A stretch of DNA of 64,000 bases from Pseudonocardiales bacterium (GTDB lineage Bacteria; Actinomycetota; Actinomycetes; Mycobacteriales; Pseudonocardiaceae), in the NCBI GenBank assembly GCA_019247305.1, contig JAFAPC010000176.1:1-64000 (forward strand). Reading direction: 5' to 3'. Made by a program: the position numbers and the translations under genes. Below are positions 8,839 to 16,413 of the stretch, in pieces; within the stretch, counting starts at the first letter, position 1, and each line of letters starts with the position of its first letter. A model generated the notes under the pieces. That model made no database searches and was not told where the DNA came from. It saw only the letters and a list, made by a program, of their open reading frames with translations.

Positions 8839-10283
8839 ATGCCGACGACGCTGGTGCTGCGGTTTCCGTGGGGGCGGTATCACGCCACCCCGTGGGGCCG
8901 ACACGTCAACGAGGGGGCGGTGGAGCTGCCGCCGTCCCCGTGGCGGCTGCTGCGCGCGCTGTATGCGGTATGGTGCGCCCGCGCTCCTGAGCTGGACGAG
9001 CAGACAGTGCACGCGCTGCTGGCGAGGTTAGCGGCCCCGCCGACATTCCACGTCCCCCGACACAGCGTGTCGCATACCCGGCACTACCTCCCGGACATGG
9101 CCCACCGCAGCGGCGCGCCCAGCGTCGACCGGACGTTGGACGCGTTGCGGTGTTCGAGCATGACGCCGAGCTGGGGATCTGCTGGCCCTTCGAGCTGCCT
9201 GGCGCGCAGCTGGTGGCACTGGAACAGCTGGCCGGTTCTCTCCCGTACTTCGGCCGGGCCGACAGTGTGTGCTCGGGTTTCCTCGCCACCGGCTGGGAGC
9301 CAGCACAGCACGACACATGGGTACCGGTGGACGTGGCTGACTCGGTCGCCGACGACGCCCCGGTGGCATCGGTGCTGGCCCCCGATCTCCCGCTGCAGCT
9401 CGACGCGCTGCTCGCCCGGCCCGTCGACGTACGCAAGGGTGGACTGCTGTTTCCAACCGGCACGCACTTGCTCGGTTACCAGCGCACTCGCCCGGCTCCC
9501 CCACCGCTTCGTCCCCAGCCCCGTCGTCGGCACAGTGAGCTCGCCACGGTGGTGCGGTTCAGCGTGCTGCAGGCTGGGCTGCCACCGCAGACCGATTCGC
9601 TGATTTACACCGATCTCCTCCGCCAAGGTGCACTCAGCAAACTCCGCCGGCCGCCCCAGGACCGCCCGCGTACCCAGCTCGGCGGCCGGAGCGCCGACGA
9701 TCAGCCCATGGCTGGCCACGAGCACGCCCACTACCTTCCGCTGATCAGCGACCGGCGGCTGACCGGTCTGGTGGTCTGGGTGCCGGGCGGACTACCCGAC
9801 GACGAGCTGACGGCGCTCACCAGCGTCGAGCAGCTCTACAGCAAGGTCAACCCGGACTGACGGCTCACCGTTCGAGCCGCCGGGATCGGCACGCCCACCC
9901 AAGTCGCACCCGAGCTGGTGGCGCCGTGCCCGGCCACCGTCTGGCGGTCGGTGACGCCGTTCACCCCGTCGCGCTACCCCAAGCGCAACACTGGATGGCT
10001 GGACTACCTCCGTACCGAGGTCGCTACCGAGCTGACCAACCGCCGCCTGCCAGTGCTGCACGCGGTGACGGTGCTGGACGAGGAGTGGCAGTCGTGGCGG
10101 CGCTACCGCCCGTCGGCCCGGATGCGTCACGATACCCGCCAGGGCCAGGCCACCCTCCCCTCGGCGTTCCTGCGGATCGAACTCGCCGAGCCGACCCACG
10201 GTCCGCTGGCCCTGGGACATCTCAGTCACTTCGGTCTGGGGCTGTTCGTACCGGCGCACGGAGGTCGGGACCGGGTGCTCTAG
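8839..10283 (+). pseudogene. csb2: csb2 (Cas5-Cas6-like subunit, type I-G), broken by a frameshift and a nonsense codon
   Basis: The ATG at 8839 follows the csb1 stop by two bases. The first frame encodes typical Csb2 sequence (LVLRFPWGRYHATPWGRHVNEG, ELPPSPWRLLRALYAVW, RHSVSHTRHYLPD) to about nt 9147. Homology then continues in another frame (FEHDAELGICWPFELP, SLPYFGRADSVC, GHEHAHYLPLISDRR, LVVWVPGGLPDDEL). That frame meets a TGA at 9858-9860 and afterwards carries on with Csb2 sequence (TPFTPSRYPKRNTGWLDYL, LPSAFLRIEL) to the stop at 10283. One frameshift plus one in-frame stop would remove crRNA processing and capping if both are real. A sequencing error could explain one of them but less easily both. 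Confidence 0.85.
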
Positions 10284-10326
10284 GATCCTGATTGCTTCCT
10301 ACATAGATAGGGTCACGGCTTTGCGG

Positions 10327-10364
10327 CCCTCATTCCGGCTCCTGCGGCCGGACCCCATTGAGGC
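10327..10364 (+). CRISPR. Solitary degenerate CRISPR repeat downstream of csb2
   Basis: This stretch matches the type I-G repeats at 12214-12250 and 14767-14875: a CATTCC block, a GC-rich stem with loop (ccggct ... ggccgg, one mismatch) and the 3' end gaccccattgaggc. The 3' end resembles the ATTGAAAC-like handle common to many repeats and implies plus-strand transcription. No second repeat follows at the expected 71-73 bp. It sits between csb2 and the DUF6247 gene, inside what was the cas operon. Confidence 0.6.
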
Positions 10365-10466
10365 GAGCCTCGACGGCTCGCTGAAGATCCGCGCGCTCTG
10401 GTTCTGGCTGCGATCGGCGTTCTCACCGGCCGCAGCGAGATCAGGCCATGTCAGCTCGGAGTCGCC

Positions 10467-10784
10467 ATGTCTACCCAGAAGCCGTCGCTCGTTGGACACC
10501 GCGATGTTGTTGTGTACGCGCGGGGAGTCGAGAAGACCCCTGTGGCGATCCGAGATGCGTTGAACCCAGTTGAGCGGGAACAGTTCGAGTCGGAGTACCG
10601 TGCAGCCATCGCTCGTGCCGCCGACACTTTCGATCTTGAACCCGTGCTGACACTAGTACAGCGCACCTGGTGGGTGCGAGCGGTGATGCGCCGCAACCCC
10701 GAGATACTCGATGGCGTGGCCTCTGACATGAACCGCGTTGCCGCAGGCGACGAATCGGTCTTCTTCGACGAGGACGCAGGATGA
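10467..10784 (+). CDS. DUF6247 family protein, probable antitoxin of a RelE-like toxin
   Basis: A 105-residue protein with the DUF6247 pattern: AIRDALNPVEREQFESEYRAAIARAADTFDLEPV, then a Trp-rich helix (VQRTWWVRAV). In actinomycetes such proteins usually precede a RelE/ParE-like toxin and are treated as its antitoxin. Here the stop overlaps the ATG of a remnant toxin gene (ATGA at 10781-10784). The pair sits inside the CRISPR-cas operon between csb2 and the truncated cas1, where the cas4 part of cas4-cas1 would be expected, so it marks an insertion or replacement. The start at 10467 is the first ATG and follows no strong ribosome-binding site. Confidence 0.6.
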   Translation: MSTQKPSLVGHRDVVVYARGVEKTPVAIRDALNPVEREQFESEYRAAIARAADTFDLEPVLTLVQRTWWVRAVMRRNPEILDGVASDMNRVAAGDESVFFDEDAG

Positions 10785-10930
10785 GCGAGGTGACAGAGGT
10801 TAATGGGGCGGTATCGGGTCCGCTATGTAGTCTCACCACCGCTTTTCTAGACACCGGCATCATTATGTATGCCATCTCCGATGAGATCGACACAGTGACT
10901 ATCTATCGTATCTTGTGGTCCGAGTGGTGA
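10781..10930 (+). pseudogene. RelE/ParE-like toxin remnant with internal deletion
   Basis: Read from the ATG overlapping the DUF6247 stop, a 49-codon frame ends in TGIIMYAISDEIDTVTIYRILW, which matches the last two beta strands of RelE toxins (the YRVIYEIDDE...VTVYRV block). In a second frame, from about 10803, the opening of RelE is visible as MGRYRVRYVVSPPLF. The middle 40-50 residues, including most catalytic positions, are missing. The toxin is therefore almost certainly dead, although the 49-residue product could still be translated. Confidence 0.45.
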
Positions 10931-11000
10931 TCCATTCTACGCCTGAGCGCTGAGCTGTGGACTCCTAGGGATTCGCCCCTGGGGGCAGCCCTCGAAGTAT

Positions 11001-11750
11001 GTGGAACTGCGACGCCACCAGACGGCGGCGCATGCGCAGGGTGGTACCGGGCTCGCGCAACAAATGATCGCCGGAAAGATCATGAAATGTCGGACTCTGC
11101 TGCATCGTAACTCTCGCGGTGACGTGTCCTCCACGGTGGCCGCGCTCAAGCGACTCGCTCAGCAAGCTCGCGAGGCGGGTTCCCTGTCGAGCCTGCTGGG
11201 CATCGAGGGCACCGCGGCGCGGATGTACTTCGGGGCGTTTCCCTCGATGCTGGTGGGTGGTGCGGAACCCATTGGCGCGGAGTTCTCACAATTGGGAAGA
11301 AATCGACGACCGCCGCTGGATCCGCTCAATGCGTTACTGTCATTCTGTTATTCGATGCTCACCAAGGACCTCGTCGCGGTGACGCTCGGTGTGGGGTTCG
11401 ATCCCTACCTCGGCGTCTATCACCGCTCCCGCTACGGTCGACCGTCACTTGCGCTGGACCTCGCTGAGGAGTTCCGGCCATTGATCGCCGACTCGGTGGT
11501 GATCGGTCTGCTCAACAACGGCGAGATCACCTCCTCGGACTTCATCCGGCGGGCCGGAGCGGTATCGTTGACCGCAGACGGACGGCGGAGCGTGCTGAAA
11601 GCTTATGAGCGGCGGCTGGACACCGAGATCCGCCATCCCGTGTTCGGGTACCGGATCAGCTACCGTCGGGTGCTCGACGTGCAGGCCCGTTTGCTGGCGG
11701 CGGTACTGATCGGCGAAGTGCCGGAGTGCATCCCGATGGTCACGAGGTGA
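11001..11750 (+). pseudogene. cas1: cas1, 5'-truncated (no Cas4 domain, no Cas1 N-terminal domain)
   Basis: The frame encodes only the helical catalytic domain of Cas1. Present are MIAGKIMKCRTLL, LLGIEGTAARMYFGAF (metal-binding Glu), YHRSRYGRPSLALDLAEEFRPLIADS (metal-binding His and acidic residue) and the C-terminal HPVFGYRISYRRVLDVQARLLA. Type I-G loci normally encode a Cas4-Cas1 fusion of about 550 residues. Here the Cas4 nuclease and the beta-rich N-terminal domain that forms the Cas1 dimer are missing. The open frame begins at 10947 after a TGA, and homology starts only near 10995. The GTG at 11001 is a possible residual start. Spacer integration by this protein is unlikely. It is followed directly by cas2. 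Confidence 0.8.
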
Positions 11751-11754
11751 CACC

Positions 11755-12042
11755 GTGGCCCGTCGCCGGTATTTGATGGCCTACGACATTGCCGGCCCGA
11801 AGCGGTTGCGGCGGATCTGCACCCTGATGGAGGACCATGGTGAGCGTCTACAGTATTCGGTATTCCTGTGCGACCTCACCGTTGCCGAGCTAGCCGAGTT
11901 GGAATCCACCGTCACGGAGGTCATGAACCTGCATGAGGACAGCGTCGTCCGGATCGACCTCGGACCTCTCCACGCGCCCGCCGCAGTACGCACCCTCGGC
12001 CGGCCTCGACGCCTCCCCACAACCGGTCCACAGATCGTGTGA
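11755..12042 (+). CDS. cas2: CRISPR-associated protein Cas2
   Basis: A 95-residue ferredoxin-like Cas2 of normal length. The first strand reads RRYLMAYDIAGPKRLRRI with the conserved Asp, followed by the HGERLQYSVFLCDLT strand typical of the family and the acidic segment DSVVRIDLGPL. Cas2 dimers bridge two Cas1 dimers during spacer integration. It starts at a GTG four bases after the cas1 stop. It looks intact although its partner Cas1 is truncated. Confidence 0.9.
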   Translation: MARRRYLMAYDIAGPKRLRRICTLMEDHGERLQYSVFLCDLTVAELAELESTVTEVMNLHEDSVVRIDLGPLHAPAAVRTLGRPRRLPTTGPQIV

Positions 12043-12204
12043 CGTTCGCGAGCGGTCCGGCGCTGCCTCAGTTCCCGGCGAGCGCTCGAACGCAGGTCAA
12101 CGCGCCTCGCCCCACCACGGCGTGACTCCGCTTCCGCCGGATCATGCCACCCTGCCGACACCCCTCGCACCGATCAGTATACTCCCAGCTCACAGGCCCG
12201 ATTT

Positions 12205-12310
12205 TTCCCAAGCCCTGATTCCGGCCCTCGTGGCCGGACCCCATTGAGGTGTGATGGATCAGGTCTGGCTGCCTGACCTGGCGGGTCATGATTCCAGCCA
12301 CCGGGGGTAG
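12205..12310 (+). CRISPR. CRISPR relic: one repeat, one spacer and a degenerate terminal repeat
   Basis: A full repeat lies at about 12214-12250, with a perfect stem ccggcc/ggccgg and the 3' end ccccattgaggt. A spacer of about 38 bp follows (12251-12288), then a degraded repeat starting with gattcc at 12290, which is 73 bp after the same motif in the first repeat. Just upstream is gatttttcccaag, also found before the first repeat at 14767, possibly leader or older array sequence. The spacer is identical to the second spacer at 14876-14913. The array follows cas2 on the same strand, as expected for a type I-G locus. Confidence 0.75.
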
Positions 12311-12318
12311 GGATCCTT

Positions 12319-12408
12319 GAGGCTTATTCAGGGCGGCGTTATCGATCTTGTGAGACACCTGCTGAGCTGCAACGATCAGCCGTCGATCAAGATCGCTGAA
12401 TAAGCCTC
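12319..12408. mobile_element. 90-bp MITE, copy B
   Basis: Second copy of the element at 146-235, with the same gaggcttattcag terminal inverted repeats. It is flanked by CTT at 12316-12318 and 12409-12411 as a 3-bp target duplication. It lies just beyond the CRISPR relic, inside a stretch absent from the second copy of the duplicated CRISPR/XRE segment, so it arrived after, or was lost from, one of the duplicates. Confidence 0.85.
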
Positions 12409-12519
12409 CTTGGTCTCGAGAAGTTCGACACTTAAGCCGAACTCTGGACGCATCTCCAGGGAGGATGCCCTCGCTCCGGTTCCGGACCGCGCTCTGCCGA
12501 TCATCTCCTGCGCAGCCCG

Positions 12520-12588
12520 ATGTCGTGAACTCGACAGGACCGACATTTTCAGTGCCGGAAAATGTCGGTCCTGTCGAGTTCACGACAT
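12520..12588. repeat. Perfect 31-bp inverted repeat with 7-bp loop
   Basis: The left arm 12520-12550 and right arm 12558-12588 are exact reverse complements around the loop agtgccg. The arm core is gtcgtgaactcgacagg. No T-rich tract follows either side, so it is not a standard intrinsic terminator. No start codon or gene lies within 150 bp. It sits in the insert that is present only in this copy of the duplicated CRISPR/XRE segment, suggesting it came with a mobile piece. Confidence 0.8.
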
Positions 12589-12744
12589 GCAGCCGCAACG
12601 TGATACCTCGACGGTCCGAGGTGCAGCCTCACTAGGTACTAACCAGAAGCCGATCGAGGCTGGTCATTGCACAGAACCGTGATCGCTTATACCGACCTGA
12701 AAATTCTCGTCAATGTCAGCGACATGTAGCAGTCCCCCAGATCC

Positions 12745-13693
12745 TCAGGTTTGGCGCAGGGTGGCCAGTCTTGCGTTGATCATTTCTTTGGCTGCTTGGC
12801 CGTAGACTGCTTGCTTGGATAACTGGTGGAAGGTTTTGGCGTAGAAGGCTATTTCTCGTGGTTGCGTGATCACCAGTTCTGCGGAGATGACTTCGACATG
12901 GACCAGGCGCTCGTCGAACATGATGAATTGGTTGGTCGGTACCTGGCAGGTGGCGATGGCCGGGATGATGCCCAGTCGTATACGGGTAGCGAGAGGAATG
13001 TGAGGAGACGGTCAAGTTGGCCAAGCATGACCTGGGTGTCGCCCACAGCTGCACGGCTGTTTCAAGATCGTATAGTTAGTCTGGGATCAGCGTCACCTGC
13101 GGTGCCAGCCCCACCCCGATCCCCTCACCCACATCGACCACTGACCCAGCACACCAGGAGCGAGACGCATCCCGCGCCTAGACAGGCCGCCTCCAGCAAG
13201 CTCACTCCCCAGGGACGCCGGTGCGCCCTCCGACCCCGCCCCCACACGGTCTGGTCCGAAAAATAGGGGCCGCTGAGGCTGATGGTGTCAGTGTGACAAT
13301 TTTTCAGTCCGGAACGGGCCGCCCAACAGGGGAGACCGGGGACTTATGGATGCTTGTGCACCTTCCGAGCCGCTCCCGCACGGTCTCATGGATGCTTGTG
13401 CACCTGGATGACCTGCCTGGGCCGGCGCACCGGGAATCATGGGCAGCTCTGACGATCCACTACCACCCCACGTGATCGTGAAACGACCGTGCCCACAGTT
13501 GTGAGAAAGGCTTGCTGAGCAAGGATGAAGTGAAGACGGTGATTTTCTTTGTAGACGACGCGCTGGCGTTGCATGCGTGCGGTAACACCGCCTGTCAGAT
13601 CGTCAGATATCTGGTAGAAGGCGATCACCTGTGCCATCACGGCTGTTGCATACTCGGCGGTGTGCAGAATACCGGGCACCAAAACTGGTTCAG
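12745..13693 (-). pseudogene. XRE/DUF5753 regulator pseudogene, split by a 442-bp insertion
   Basis: Two blocks, 12745-13042 and 13501-13693, are very similar at DNA level to the intact regulator gene at 15044-15961 and together cover its DUF5753 C-terminal part. The blocks are separated by a 442-bp element. The N-terminal helix-turn-helix part is absent beyond 13693, where the sequence switches to a fragment resembling the gene at 16385-16729. Extra base changes also break the frame. This is a dead paralogue produced by segmental duplication. Confidence 0.8.
13051..13492. mobile_element. 442-bp non-autonomous element with 8-bp target duplication
   Basis: The element interrupts the XRE pseudogene. 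Its ends form imperfect inverted repeats (gcacggctgtttcaagatc at the left; the right end in reverse complement reads gcacggtcgtttcacgatc). The flanks are ccacagct (13043-13050) and ccacagtt (13493-13500), a 7/8 match that reads as an 8-bp target duplication. No transposase is encoded. Inside, a 19-bp motif containing atggatgcttgtgcacct occurs twice (near 13346 and 13388). The family is not recognised. An 8-bp duplication fits groups such as IS256 or ISL3. Confidence 0.65.
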
Positions 13694-13695
13694 AC

Positions 13696-13835
13696 CAACG
13701 AAACTGCCCCTGCCAGGACGTAGGTGCCGTGGTCGGTGGTGTGCGATGTCGCCGCCAACCCGGTGCTGGCCTCCAAATACTCCAGCAGTAATACGGAATC
13801 CGCTAGTCTGCACGACAGGTACATCACGGTACCAT
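13696..13835 (-). pseudogene. Fragment of the 115-residue DUF6879-associated gene
   Basis: The minus-strand frame reads LLLEYLEASTGLAATSHTTDHGTYVLAGA, clearly related to LLKYVEPNTGLAAALHTTGRDTYVLSGA in the gene at 16385-16729. Only the middle of the gene remains. It is the far end of the duplicated segment that begins with the CRISPR relic at 12205, although the DUF6879 gene has been deleted between the regulator and this fragment. Confidence 0.6.
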
Positions 13836-13872
13836 GAGCCGGTGCTGATAGAAATGAGGTAGCTGCGGAGCC

Positions 13873-14595
13873 ATGCTTGCTGAACATGAGTTTGACCGAG
13901 CTCTAGTGATCGTCGCCCATCCCGACGACGCCGAGTTCTGGGCTGGTGGCATTATCGCGTGTTGGACTGACGCCGGTTTTGCGGTGACGTACTGCGTGTT
14001 GACCAACGGCGAGACCGGCGGCTACAACACGAGCGTTCCTCGTGAGGATATGGCGCGCATTCGCCGCGCGGAACAGCAGCAGGCAGCGGCGCTGCTGGGC
14101 GTCACAGATGTCCGCTTCTTCGGTCTGGCAGAGGGTGAGCTGCGGGTGGGTGACAAGCAGCTGCGCCGGGAACTCGTCCGCCTCATTCGGCAGGTGCGGC
14201 CGCAGCGAGTTGTTACCTGGAGCCCCGAGTGGAACTGGCAGCGCTTTCGGAGCTGCCACCCGGACCACCGGGCGACGGGCGAGATTACGCTGAGTGCGAT
14301 TTATCCGGACGCAGGTAACCCGTTTGCCCATCTACCGCTTCGCGAAGAGGAAGGACTAGAAGCATGGACGGTGCGCGAGGCCTGGCTTATTAACAGCCCC
14401 CAGGCCAACCACTATGTGGACGTTACAGAAACCTTCGAGCGCAAGGTTGCCGCGGTGAAGCTTCACCACAGCCAGACGGGCAACCGGCAGAATCTGGCCG
14501 CGGAGTTACGTGACCGAATCGCCGCGAACACCGCTGCAGCCCAGCTCCCGGCAGGGCGGTTAGCGGAAGAATTTCAAGTCGTTATCACCGGATAG
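13873..14595 (+). CDS. PIG-L (LmbE) family deacetylase
   Basis: A 240-residue zinc-dependent N-acetylglucosaminyl deacetylase-like enzyme. The AHPDDAEFWAGG motif near residue 14 supplies the catalytic Asp and metal ligands, and HPDH (SCHPDHRATGE near residue 133) supplies the third ligand. In actinomycetes the family includes MshB and Mca of mycothiol metabolism, but it is much broader, covering antibiotic and sugar deacetylases, and this protein has no feature assigning it to either. It is complete, starts at the ATG at 13873, and lies alone between two copies of a duplicated segment. Its substrate is unknown. Confidence 0.85.
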   Translation: MLAEHEFDRALVIVAHPDDAEFWAGGIIACWTDAGFAVTYCVLTNGETGGYNTSVPREDMARIRRAEQQQAAALLGVTDVRFFGLAEGELRVGDKQLRRELVRLIRQVRPQRVVTWSPEWNWQRFRSCHPDHRATGEITLSAIYPDAGNPFAHLPLREEEGLEAWTVREAWLINSPQANHYVDVTETFERKVAAVKLHHSQTGNRQNLAAELRDRIAANTAAAQLPAGRLAEEFQVVITG

Positions 14596-14613
14596 CAAGT
14601 ACAGTACCGGCGT

Positions 14614-14757
14614 TTACCGGCTGCGGGCAGTCCAGAGTTCGCGGGCTTGCTCGAGGAAGTCCATCACCGCAGGTGAACCGCTCGCCTCAATGGCGCGTAC
14701 AAGCGCTGCCAGCTCGCCGTGAACCCAGCTTGAGTGGAGACTCCAAGCATCAGCGAT
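14614..14757 (-). pseudogene. C-terminal fragment of a small protein cut off at the CRISPR relic
   Basis: The minus frame encodes ADAWSLHSSWVHGELAALVRAI and FLEQARELWTARSR, which reads as a genuine helical protein tail. Upstream, the frame runs straight into the CRISPR repeat at 14767-14804, whose translation (RVRPRGLESGLGKI) is not protein-like. The N-terminus was therefore lost when the CRISPR-bearing segment was placed here. The family was not recognised. Confidence 0.35.
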
Positions 14758-14766
14758 TTTCCCAAG

Positions 14767-14936
14767 CCCTGATTCCAGCCCCCGAGGCCGGACCCTATTG
14801 AGGCTAGTGATCTCCATACATGGTGGACTCAAGCACCGTCTGATTCCGGCCTTCGGGGCCGGACCCCATTGAGGTGTGATGGATCAGGTCTGGCTGCCTG
14901 ACCTGGCGGGTCATAATTCGAGCCGCCGGGGCCAGG
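14767..14936 (+). CRISPR. Mini CRISPR array: two repeats, two spacers and a degenerate terminal repeat
   Basis: Repeat 1 lies at 14767-14804, spacer 1 at about 14805-14838, repeat 2 at about 14839-14875 (perfect stem ccggcc-ttcgg-ggccgg), spacer 2 at 14876-14913, and a degraded repeat begins at 14915. The gattcc motif recurs at 14771, 14842 and (as aattcg) 14915, a spacing of 71 and 73 bp, fitting a repeat of about 37 bp and spacers of 34-38 bp. Spacer 2 and the degraded repeat duplicate those at 12251-12300. The array lies 2.7 kb from cas2, beyond the duplicated segment and the PIG-L gene. Confidence 0.8.
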
Positions 14937-15043
14937 TACTGACCAGGACCCGATCGAGACTGCGTCAGTGCACAGAACCGTGATCGCTCATACCGACCTG
15001 GAAATTCTCGTCAATGCCAGCAAAATGTAGAAACCCCTGACTC

Positions 15044-15961
15044 TTAGGTTTGACGCAGGGTAGCCAGTCTTGCATTGATCATGTCTTTGGCTGCTTGGCC
15101 GTAGACTGCTTGCTTGGATAGCTGGTGGAAGGTTTTGGCGTAGAGGGCTATTTCTCGTGGTTGTGTGATCGCAAGTTCTGCGGAGATGGTTTCGACGTGG
15201 ACCAGGCGCTCGTCGAACATGATGAATTGGTTAGTCGGTACTTGGTAAGTGGCGGTGACTGGGATGATGCCCAGTCGTATACGGGGTAGCGAGAGGAACG
15301 TAAGGAGACGGTCAAGTTGGCCGAGCATGACCTGGGTGTCGCCCACGGTGGTAAGGAGGGCTTGCTGGGCAATGATGAAGTGAAATCGGTGATTGCCTTT
15401 GTAAAGAATGTGTTGGCGTTGCATGCGCGCGGCAACACCGTCTGTGAGATCGTCGGGGACCCGGTAGAAGGCGATCACCTGTGCCATCACGGCTGTTGCG
15501 TACTCGGCGGTGTGCAGAATACCGGGCACTAAAACTGGTTCGTACCAACGAAACAGCTCCGTTTGGGCTTCCAGCGAAATCGAAGCTTCTTGGCGCTTTT
15601 TGGTACCCACTCGAAGCACACGGCGCCACTCAGTGTACATCGATTCAATGTTGCGAACGGTGGCGATCAGATCCGGTACCTGATCGGGCGCCTGGCAGTG
15701 GTGGCACCAAGCCCGGATATCGTCTTCTGTCGGTGTCTGCTTACCGTATTCGATCTTCGATACCTTGGAGCTGTGCCACCCGGCCAGCGCGGCCAGCCCC
15801 CGCCCGGTCAGTCTAGCGTCTTTTCGTAGGTCGCGGAGCCTGTGTCCGAGAACTTCCCTGGCCTGGACAACCGAGCTCGACAATGGATACCGCGCTACAT
15901 CGAGGCGTACTGCTCGTGCGGAATCGCCAGAGCCCACACTTGCTGGTGGGCCGTGCGGCAC
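15044..15961 (-). CDS. XRE helix-turn-helix regulator with DUF5753 domain
   Basis: A 305-residue regulator. The XRE helix-turn-helix is near residues 38-95 (LGHRLRDLRKDARLTGRGLAAL, WHSSKVSKIEYGKQTP), followed by DUF5753 (VLVPGILHTAEYATAVMAQV, LLTFLSLPRIRLGIIPV, HVETISAELAITQPREIALY). Such proteins are abundant in actinomycetes and usually act with a small DUF397 or DUF6879 partner on development or secondary metabolism. The gene follows the DUF6879 gene, overlapping it by 67 bp if the GTG at 15961 is used. A GTG at 15937 is equally possible, since the conserved domain begins only around residue 35. A broken paralogue lies at 12745-13693. Confidence 0.8.
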   Translation of the reverse strand: MPHGPPASVGSGDSARAVRLDVARYPLSSSVVQAREVLGHRLRDLRKDARLTGRGLAALAGWHSSKVSKIEYGKQTPTEDDIRAWCHHCQAPDQVPDLIATVRNIESMYTEWRRVLRVGTKKRQEASISLEAQTELFRWYEPVLVPGILHTAEYATAVMAQVIAFYRVPDDLTDGVAARMQRQHILYKGNHRFHFIIAQQALLTTVGDTQVMLGQLDRLLTFLSLPRIRLGIIPVTATYQVPTNQFIMFDERLVHVETISAELAITQPREIALYAKTFHQLSKQAVYGQAAKDMINARLATLRQT

Positions 15962-16413
15962 TGTTCGATGATTTCCGACTCCGATACCTCTGTCCCGCCC
16001 ATAAAGCGACCATCCTCGGCGAAGACAGTGAACACGACCCGGTTACCGTCGAAAAGCCAGTAATCTTCCGGAGGGAAGTCAATTCCTGTGGCGCGATGGC
16101 GAGGTAGCCACCGAATATCCTCTCCAGCCTCGATGTTTAATGGCGCCACACTCAAGCCCCAACGGGTGTAGTCGCCGTGTGGCACCGTCACCACACGCAC
16201 ACGGGCGATGCTCTTGCCCGCCCGCGTTGCCTCCCGAACGAGTTTTAGCCATGGTTGGTGCCAGGAGAAATCATCAGGCTTTCCCTGCAGGAACAGCTCG
16301 AAGGGGCCGGCCTCTTCGGGGACGTGGTAGGAATCCTTGAGCTCCAAGTGAAACGCGCTGTGGTGGAACGTACGAAAGAGATCGTCAAACGCTTGGCCGT
16401 GCAGCAGTGTCAT
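15895..16413 (-). CDS. DUF6879 family protein
   Basis: A 172-residue protein matching the DUF6879 pattern: AFDDLFRTFHHSAFHLELKDSYHVPEEAGPF near the start, ARVRVVTVPHGDYTRWGL in the middle and DYWLFDGNRVVFTVF with a C-terminal HQQVWALAIPHEQY. DUF6879 genes in actinomycetes nearly always accompany an XRE/DUF5753 regulator, as here, and are assumed to act with it. The biochemical function is unknown. The ATG at 16413 is chosen because family homology starts at MTLLHGQAFDDLF. It overlaps the upstream gene by 29 bp, pointing to translational coupling. Confidence 0.75.
   Translation of the reverse strand: MTLLHGQAFDDLFRTFHHSAFHLELKDSYHVPEEAGPFELFLQGKPDDFSWHQPWLKLVREATRAGKSIARVRVVTVPHGDYTRWGLSVAPLNIEAGEDIRWLPRHRATGIDFPPEDYWLFDGNRVVFTVFAEDGRFMGGTEVSESEIIEQCRTAHQQVWALAIPHEQYASM

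Noticed and set aside
12205..12310. Reading the 12.2-kb repeat as only an inverted-repeat terminator after cas2.
   Set aside because: The same sequence recurs at 14.8 kb with 71-73 bp periodicity and a spacer-like segment, which fits CRISPR and not a terminator.
12716..13054. A 112-codon minus-strand frame in the XRE pseudogene region.
   Set aside because: The real homology to DUF5753 is in a different frame. This one is a shadow of the decayed gene.
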